This document shows positions 5,557 through 11,961 of a stretch of 11,961 nt of DNA, one piece after another; position 1 is the stretch's first letter, and each line of letters starts with the position of its first letter. The translations under genes were made by a program, and so were the position numbers. Location of the stretch: NCBI GenBank assembly GCA_035264445.1, contig DATFQE010000273.1, positions 1-11,961 of the forward strand, in the 5' to 3' direction. The notes beneath the pieces were generated by a model. The model was given only the letters and a program-made list of their open reading frames with translations, was not told the DNA's origin and did no database searches. This DNA is from DATFQE01 sp035264445. Lineage in GTDB: Bacteria > Actinomycetota > Thermoleophilia > Gaiellales > Gaiellaceae.

Positions 5557-6520
5557 GGTAGACACCCCGGCCCGCGCTGTACGTGAGGCCATCCGGCTCG
5601 AGCTGCGCGTGCACCGGACCGACGCCCGCTCGCCGGACGACGACGTCCTTGCCGTCGCTCACGCGGAGGACGTGCACGTCGCGGTTGCGGACGTAGACGG
5701 CCAGCTGCCCCTCGAGGTCGGCGAGTCGTAGCCTCGCGAGCGGGCACATGACCCGGCCGCAATGGTCGTCGCCGTACGACATCGCAGGCGGAAGCGGCCA
5801 CGACCGAAGTAGGCCTCTGTGGACGTCGAGCACGTCAAGGACGCCCTTGCGCAGCACGACGACGCGGTCGTTCGAGCTCTTGACGGCGAGCGCGACTCCG
5901 CGCTGATAGTCGAAGCGGGCCTCAGCCGGGCCACCCCACCGCCGGTAGAAGACGATCGGGCCGTCCTGGAGGCGGGCGAGTGCATACGGGCCCGAGACCG
6001 CAACGGCCGCCGGCGTGCCGTCGAGCTTCCACGAGTTCAGGAGATCCGGCGTGGCGGTTTTGAGCTCGTCGCCGACCGCGAAGGTCGAGAAGGCGCCGTC
6101 GCCCTCGCCGACCACAAGCGGCGACGGCGAGTCGACGTCGTGGCTGACGGACTCGATCGGTCTCGCGCGCCGCAGCCCGACGGCGAGCCAGACGGTGTGC
6201 TCGCGGATGTTCCCGCCCGTGTAGCTCGCCCAGAGCGCCGTGTCCCTGCTGAACGACAGCCCGTACAGCCCGCGGCCCGTGCTGGTCGCCGGGCCGCACC
6301 GGGTCGGCCCGAGCCGCCGCGCCTGCCTCCCGGGCCGCCAGACCCACACGGCGCCGCAACCACCCTTCGCGGCCGACGTCAGCAGCGCGACCTGGAGCGG
6401 CATCCCGTCGGCGGCCAGTGCACGGACGGGCTCGGCGGCACGGAGGGAGCGCGCGTTCTGCGCCGCAGCGGGCACTGCGACGAGAACCACCCCGACCATG
6501 CACGCCAACGCAAAACGCAT
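5513..6520 (-). CDS. Secreted protein of unknown function, possibly beta-propeller-like
   Basis: I do not recognise a named family. The ATG at 6520 gives 335 aa beginning with a signal peptide (MRFALACMVGVVLVAVPAAA, cleavage near 20/21); an ATG 12 codons upstream would only add non-signal residues. The mature protein is rich in short beta-strand-like repeats with Gly/Asp turns (GLYGLSFSRDTALWASYTGG, VAVSGPYALARL, VLRKGVLDVLDVHRGLL, VYVRNRDVHVLRVSDG), suggesting a propeller or similar beta fold. Mature cysteines fall in two close pairs, C55/C75 and C254/C259, likely disulfides. A TACAAC hexamer 7 nt before the ATG points to a leaderless mRNA. It lies 52 bp downstream of the O-antigen ligase-like gene on the same strand. 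The 3' end overlaps the methyltransferase gene by 44 bp. Confidence 0.82.
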   Translation of the reverse strand: MRFALACMVGVVLVAVPAAAQNARSLRAAEPVRALAADGMPLQVALLTSAAKGGCGAVWVWRPGRQARRLGPTRCGPATSTGRGLYGLSFSRDTALWASYTGGNIREHTVWLAVGLRRARPIESVSHDVDSPSPLVVGEGDGAFSTFAVGDELKTATPDLLNSWKLDGTPAAVAVSGPYALARLQDGPIVFYRRWGGPAEARFDYQRGVALAVKSSNDRVVVLRKGVLDVLDVHRGLLRSWPLPPAMSYGDDHCGRVMCPLARLRLADLEGQLAVYVRNRDVHVLRVSDGKDVVVRRAGVGPVHAQLEPDGLTYSAGRGVYLIPRSELDRRLRSA

Positions 6521-6527
6521 GGAACCC

Positions 6528-6533
6528 GTTGTA
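6528..6533 (-). promoter_or_regulatory. Putative -10 (TACAAC) for the secreted-protein gene
   Basis: TACAAC on minus ends 7 nt before the ATG at 6520, and there is no Shine-Dalgarno. It lacks the final T of TANNNT but matches TATAAT at four of six positions, and its spacing equals that of the other hexamers in this window. Confidence 0.3.
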
Positions 6534-6572
6534 CCTGCGCGCTGTAAGGCAGACATGAAGTCGCGGTTCGGA

Positions 6573-8543
6573 TCAGCGCTTGCTGCGCGTCTCGCGCAGC
6601 TCGCGGAGGTCGCGCTCGGCCGGCCCCAGCGGATTCAGCTCACGCGCGCGCGCGAGGTGCAGCTCGGCCCAGTCGTAGCTCTTCAGCGCCGCCTCGAACG
6701 TGCCGAGCTCGTACCAGGTGTTCCAGTTCCGCGGCTGCAGCTCGGTCGCCCGGACGTACAGACGGAGAGCCTCGCGCGCATCCCCTCGCGCATACGCCGC
6801 TTCGGCGGCGAGGAGCAGCGGGTCGATCGCGAACGGGTTCAGGGCGCGCGCCGCATCCGCCTGGTCGGCGGCTTGAGCGGCACGGTCGTCGACGAGCGAG
6901 TCGCGGGCGGCGTCGGCCTCTCGGTCGGCGAGCCACGGGGTCAGGAGCGACGTGAAGGCCGCCAGGGTCACGCCCGCGATCGCGAGCGCCTCGAAGGGGC
7001 GGCGCATGCGCACGACCGGCGCGCCGGCGGCGAGCAGCACGCCGAGGAGGAAGAAGAACGGCGCGCTGACGGCGATGAAGTCCCAGTCGTAGTCGACCAG
7101 CCCGTGGAGCGGATAGAGGAGCGCGGCGGCCGCGAGGGCGATCCCGGCAGCCCACTCCTCGCCCTCGAGCCGGCGCACGGCGCGACCGACCGCGACGAGC
7201 GCGGTGAGAGCGGCGCCTCCCGCCAGCAGGAACCCGACGAGGCCGGTCTCGGCGAGCGCCTGGAGCGGCAGGTCGTGCGGCTCGGTGACGACGTTCGCGT
7301 TGTCGCGCAGCTCGAGGTGCACGAGCCGGAAGGTCCCAGCCCCTGCCCCGCCCACCGGATGGTCGCTGAAGGCATCCCACGCCTCCTGCCACCAGCCCCA
7401 GCGGTTGTTCGAGCCGATGCTCCCCAGCCGCGCAGGTCCCTGCGAGACGGGCTGCGTGGTCGGATTCGTGAAGTCGTCGACCTGGTCGCCGACCCAGTCG
7501 ACCGGGTCCGTGAGCACGAACGCGAGCGCGACCACGAGCACGGCCACGACCCCGGCGCCGACGAGCGCCCAGCGCAGGACGCGGTGGGCGAGCTCGGGCG
7601 TCGGCGGCCGCCGTTCCTCGTAGCGCGACGCGAGGTACGCGAGCACGAAGACGATCGCGCCGACGACCGCCAGGACGACGCCGAAGCGGACGCCGTCGTC
7701 GAAGCGCACGCTGTATGGCCGGCCGTCCTCCGACAGTCCCGGCCGGCCGAACGCCCATGCCGAGACGGCGAGCGCCGGCACCCCGGCCACGACGAGGGCG
7801 GCCACTCCCTCGAGCCGCCGGTCCGTGAGCACGAGCCAGAAGACGACCGCCACGACGGCGACCGCCACGCCGCCGCGCGAGTACGTCAGCAGCAGCGCGA
7901 CCGTCGTCGCGAAGAGGAGCAGCGCCCCGAGAGCGCGAACCACGTTCACGTGCACGCGCGAAGCCGCGATCCAGAGCGCGAGCGGAATCCCCATTCCGGC
8001 GACGAGCGCGAGCGCGTTCCAGTACTCCAGTGGGTCCCGCAGCCGCGCGAAGCGGAAAGAGTCCTCGTAGAGGGCGGGCGCGATCTTGCCCGCGAGCGCC
8101 CACGCGATCACCGCCGCAACGAGAAGCGCGAACGCACCGGCAACGAGGCGCACGGACCGCGGGATCGCCACCGCCACGAGCAGGCCGAGCACGCAGAAGG
8201 CGGCATAGGCGAGGCCGCGGTTGGCGTAGCGCCACGTCAGGTCCGGCGCGATCGACCACCAGAGCCCCATCCCGCTCCAGACCACGACACCGCCGAACAG
8301 GGCGAGGAACGTCTTCGCCCAGCGGTCGAGCGCCGGCAGCGGCAGCAGCCCGAGCCAGGCGGCCGCCAACGACGCCCCGGCGACCAGCACGGCCACCGCC
8401 CCGATCAGCGTCACTCTCTCGTCGCGTGAGCCGCCTCCGTAGAACAACGCCGCCGCCAGCAGCGCCGCAGAAGCAATCGGAAGAAGCGTGGCGGGGACGC
8501 CGATCGTCAGCGGCCGCGGAAGCGCCTCGCGAGCCGTCTGCAT
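6573..8543 (-). CDS. O-antigen ligase/polymerase-like membrane protein (Wzy_C) with C-terminal TPR region
   Basis: This 656-aa polytopic membrane protein has about a dozen hydrophobic helices between 14 and 535. Family marks of the O-antigen ligase/Wzy_C group are LLLTYSRGGVAVAV (217-230), the large periplasmic loop with NNRWGWWQEAWDAF (379-392), HPVGGAGAGTFRL (395-407) and EPHDLPLQALAETGLVG (421-437); the Arg residues and H423 are the type that bind the lipid-linked glycan. After the last helix (about 518-538) a soluble tail (545-656) contains TPR-like helices (AAEAAYARGDAREALRLYVR, then NWNTWYELGTFEAALKSYDW). Such fusions are common in actinobacteria and probably polymerise or transfer exported glycans. 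The ATG at 8543 is preferred over the GTG at 8588 because TACCGT lies 8 nt upstream and the extra 15 residues add nothing. The upstream region is shared with the divergent secreted-protein gene. Confidence 0.9.
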   Translation of the reverse strand: MQTAREALPRPLTIGVPATLLPIASAALLAAALFYGGGSRDERVTLIGAVAVLVAGASLAAAWLGLLPLPALDRWAKTFLALFGGVVVWSGMGLWWSIAPDLTWRYANRGLAYAAFCVLGLLVAVAIPRSVRLVAGAFALLVAAVIAWALAGKIAPALYEDSFRFARLRDPLEYWNALALVAGMGIPLALWIAASRVHVNVVRALGALLLFATTVALLLTYSRGGVAVAVVAVVFWLVLTDRRLEGVAALVVAGVPALAVSAWAFGRPGLSEDGRPYSVRFDDGVRFGVVLAVVGAIVFVLAYLASRYEERRPPTPELAHRVLRWALVGAGVVAVLVVALAFVLTDPVDWVGDQVDDFTNPTTQPVSQGPARLGSIGSNNRWGWWQEAWDAFSDHPVGGAGAGTFRLVHLELRDNANVVTEPHDLPLQALAETGLVGFLLAGGAALTALVAVGRAVRRLEGEEWAAGIALAAAALLYPLHGLVDYDWDFIAVSAPFFFLLGVLLAAGAPVVRMRRPFEALAIAGVTLAAFTSLLTPWLADREADAARDSLVDDRAAQAADQADAARALNPFAIDPLLLAAEAAYARGDAREALRLYVRATELQPRNWNTWYELGTFEAALKSYDWAELHLARARELNPLGPAERDLRELRETRSKR

Positions 8544-8551
8544 CCCGGTTG

Positions 8552-8557
8552 ACGGTA
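8552..8557 (-). promoter_or_regulatory. -10 hexamer TACCGT for the O-antigen ligase-like gene
   Basis: On minus TACCGT ends 8 nt before the ATG at 8543 and no Shine-Dalgarno lies between. It supports the ATG rather than the upstream in-frame GTG (8588) as the start, with a leaderless or near-leaderless transcript. Confidence 0.4.
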
Positions 8558-8607
8558 CCAGAGCGGTTTCCGGGAACCGCGTTAACACAGGCTTTACATC
8601 TAGCTCA

Positions 8608-8622
8608 CGAGTGGATCACTCG
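8608..8622. repeat. Perfect inverted repeat CGAGTG-GAT-CACTCG
   Basis: A 6-bp perfect inverted repeat with a 3-bp centre sits in the 101-bp divergent region, 22 bp before the GTG at 8645. It could be an operator for a dimeric regulator or a small 5'-leader hairpin. No perfect TANNNT hexamer is placed for leaderless expression of the plus-strand gene, and the nearby TTTACA (8593-8598) lacks a well-spaced -10 partner. Confidence 0.4.
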
Positions 8623-8644
8623 AAATCGGGAAACTAGAGGGGCC

Positions 8645-9223
8645 GTGTCCGCCGTTGCCCCCGTCCGGCTGCTCGTAATCGCTCTGGCGTTGGTCGGAGT
8701 GGTTGCTTTGAGCACCCCGGTCGCCGCGTCCGCGAAGCAGCCGTGCTGGAAGGACATCATGGACGACTGGTACAAGGACGCGCGGATCGACGGGAGCTAT
8801 TCGCAGGCCTGTTACAAGGCGGCGGACAAGAACATCCCGCAGGACCTCCGCGACTACTCCGACCTTCCGAGCGAGATCGCACAGGCTCGGATGCGCGACA
8901 TCCGTGACAGCCGTGACGAACCCGCCGGAAGCGACCGTTTCCCCGCGAGCGTCGGGGGCGCCGGCCCGGTCGACGACCGGAACGACGACGACGGCAGCGG
9001 CGGCAGCAGCGGCAGCAGCAGCGGCAATCCCAGCGACGGCGCCATCGGCAGCGCGCTCGACGCGCTCGGGCCCGAGAGCGCCGACTCGGCGCCCATCCCG
9101 CTCCTGATCCTCGCCGGCCTCGCTCTGCTCCTGGTGGCCGCGGGCGGCGCGGGGCTCCTCACGCGCAGGCTGCAGGCGCGACGCGCCCGCGTGGGCGGAC
9201 CTCCGCCCGGTCCGCAGGTCTAG
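8645..9223 (+). CDS. Secreted single-pass membrane protein of unknown function, next to the Ser/Thr kinase
   Basis: The GTG at 8645 gives 192 aa; AGAGGGG lies just upstream (2-nt spacing, short). The order is: signal peptide 1-30 (ending VAASA); an extracellular domain of about 60 residues with CWKDIMDDWY (34-43), ARIDGSYSQACYKAA (46-60), IPQDLRDYSDLPSEIAQAR (64-82); a Asp/Gly/Ser linker (about 109-132, including GSGGSSGSSSG); a transmembrane helix at 150-172; and a basic cytoplasmic tail (RRLQARRAR). C34 and C56 are the only mature cysteines and likely pair. I recall similar 'CWK..L.DW..GRID..Y...CY..A...LP.D...YS' proteins, unnamed, in Thermoleophilia, but cannot check this. The kinase gene starts 29 nt downstream, so co-expression is likely. 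The topology suits an anchored sensor or kinase partner; no enzymatic motif is visible. Confidence 0.85.
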   Translation: MSAVAPVRLLVIALALVGVVALSTPVAASAKQPCWKDIMDDWYKDARIDGSYSQACYKAADKNIPQDLRDYSDLPSEIAQARMRDIRDSRDEPAGSDRFPASVGGAGPVDDRNDDDGSGGSSGSSSGNPSDGAIGSALDALGPESADSAPIPLLILAGLALLLVAAGGAGLLTRRLQARRARVGGPPPGPQV

Positions 9224-9252
9224 GTCTCGCGGGCAGCGGGGATAACCGGCTC

Positions 9253-10485
<1,233 letters not shown>

Positions 10486-10521
10486 ATCGGCCGATTCCGT
10501 CCGACCCCCTCCCTAAATTGT

Positions 10522-10539
10522 CGGGTCCGCTCGGACCCG
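10522..10539 (+). terminator. GC-rich hairpin after the kinase gene, without U-tract
   Basis: CGGGTCC-GCTC-GGACCCG forms a perfect 7-bp stem with a 4-nt loop, 36 nt after the kinase stop. No T-run follows, so it is not a classic intrinsic terminator; high-GC actinobacteria often lack the U-tract. It may end kinase transcripts or stabilise their 3' ends. The AT-rich TAAATT at 10514-10519 just before it could be a -10 for nrdJ instead, which would put the hairpin at the start of that mRNA. Confidence 0.4.
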
Positions 10540-10567
10540 GCGCAGACGCCACCCGAGCCCCAGGAAC

Positions 10568-10573
10568 TAGGCT
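10568..10573 (+). promoter_or_regulatory. Candidate -10 (TAGGCT) for nrdJ
   Basis: TAGGCT fits TANNNT and would start transcription near 10580, giving a leader of about 20 nt that includes the Shine-Dalgarno. TAAATT at 10514-10519 is an alternative giving a leader of about 75 nt. Neither has an obvious -35. No cobalamin-riboswitch-sized leader fits in the 115-bp gap. Confidence 0.33.
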
Positions 10574-10581
10574 GTCCGAGA

Positions 10582-10600
10582 GAACCCGGGAGGTTCGAAC
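10582..10600 (+). promoter_or_regulatory. nrdJ ribosome-binding site within a small inverted repeat
   Basis: GGGAGG (10588-10593) lies 7 nt before the ATG, a good Shine-Dalgarno. It is flanked by GAACC (10582-10586) and GGTTC (10592-10596), which can pair across CGGGA and partly cover it. The 8-bp palindrome GTTCGAAC (10593-10600) abuts the start codon. A weak translational or operator control is possible. Confidence 0.5.

Positions 10601-11961
<1,361 letters not shown>

Noticed and set aside
6240..8429. A 729-codon open frame on plus through the ligase-like gene
   Set aside because: It is His/Arg/Glu-rich with no domain logic and is antisense to a clear multi-helix membrane protein on minus. 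Long antisense frames are expected at this GC content.
10486..10600. Cobalamin riboswitch or NrdR box before nrdJ
   Set aside because: The gap is too short for a riboswitch, I see no B12-box-like sequence, and no AT-rich 16-bp NrdR palindrome is present.

Overview
This window looks like chromosomal DNA from a high-GC (about 70%) actinobacterium. I suspect the class Thermoleophilia (Gaiellales/Solirubrobacterales type). The reasons are the strong G/C preference at third codon positions, frequent GTG starts, a class II (B12-dependent) ribonucleotide reductase, a small secreted single-PASTA protein with two mature cysteines, and a secreted 'CWK...DWY' protein of a kind I associate with that class. 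The taxonomic call is inference.

Layout. Bases 1-1878 are on the minus strand: tmk, then holB (overlapping it), then the 5' end of a secreted DUF6351-like protein that runs off the left edge. Divergent from tmk across 24 bp is a plus-strand pair: a GalE-like sugar-nucleotide epimerase and a small membrane methyltransferase of the ICMT/PEMT type. The latter runs tail-to-tail into a small minus-strand PASTA protein, with an 89-bp overlap. Next on the plus strand are a membrane-anchored LytR_C-domain protein and two class I SAM methyltransferases that overlap by 4 nt. The second overlaps by 44 bp the end of a minus-strand secreted protein, which lies downstream of an O-antigen ligase/polymerase-like membrane protein. 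From 8645 the plus strand carries a secreted single-pass protein and a transmembrane Ser/Thr kinase with a polyproline tail, then nrdJ, which runs off the right edge.

How the genes fit together. tmk, holB and nrdJ serve dNTP supply and DNA replication. The middle block (epimerase, LytR_C protein, two methyltransferases, O-antigen ligase-like protein, PASTA protein) reads as cell-envelope or polysaccharide work, though it is not one clean operon. The kinase and the adjacent secreted protein form a likely envelope-sensing pair.

The most interesting points are: (1) holB has no ordinary start codon near its conserved N-terminus, but a near-perfect ribosome-binding site lies 6 nt before an ATC codon; (2) several genes have a TANNNT -10 hexamer 7-9 nt before the start codon, implying leaderless transcripts; (3) the kinase and its uncharacterised secreted neighbour; (4) envelope domains (PASTA, LytR_C) that occur as stand-alone proteins, while the kinase has polyproline instead of PASTA. 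I saw no mobile element, CRISPR array, tRNA or rRNA. No gene-free stretch exceeds about 115 bp.
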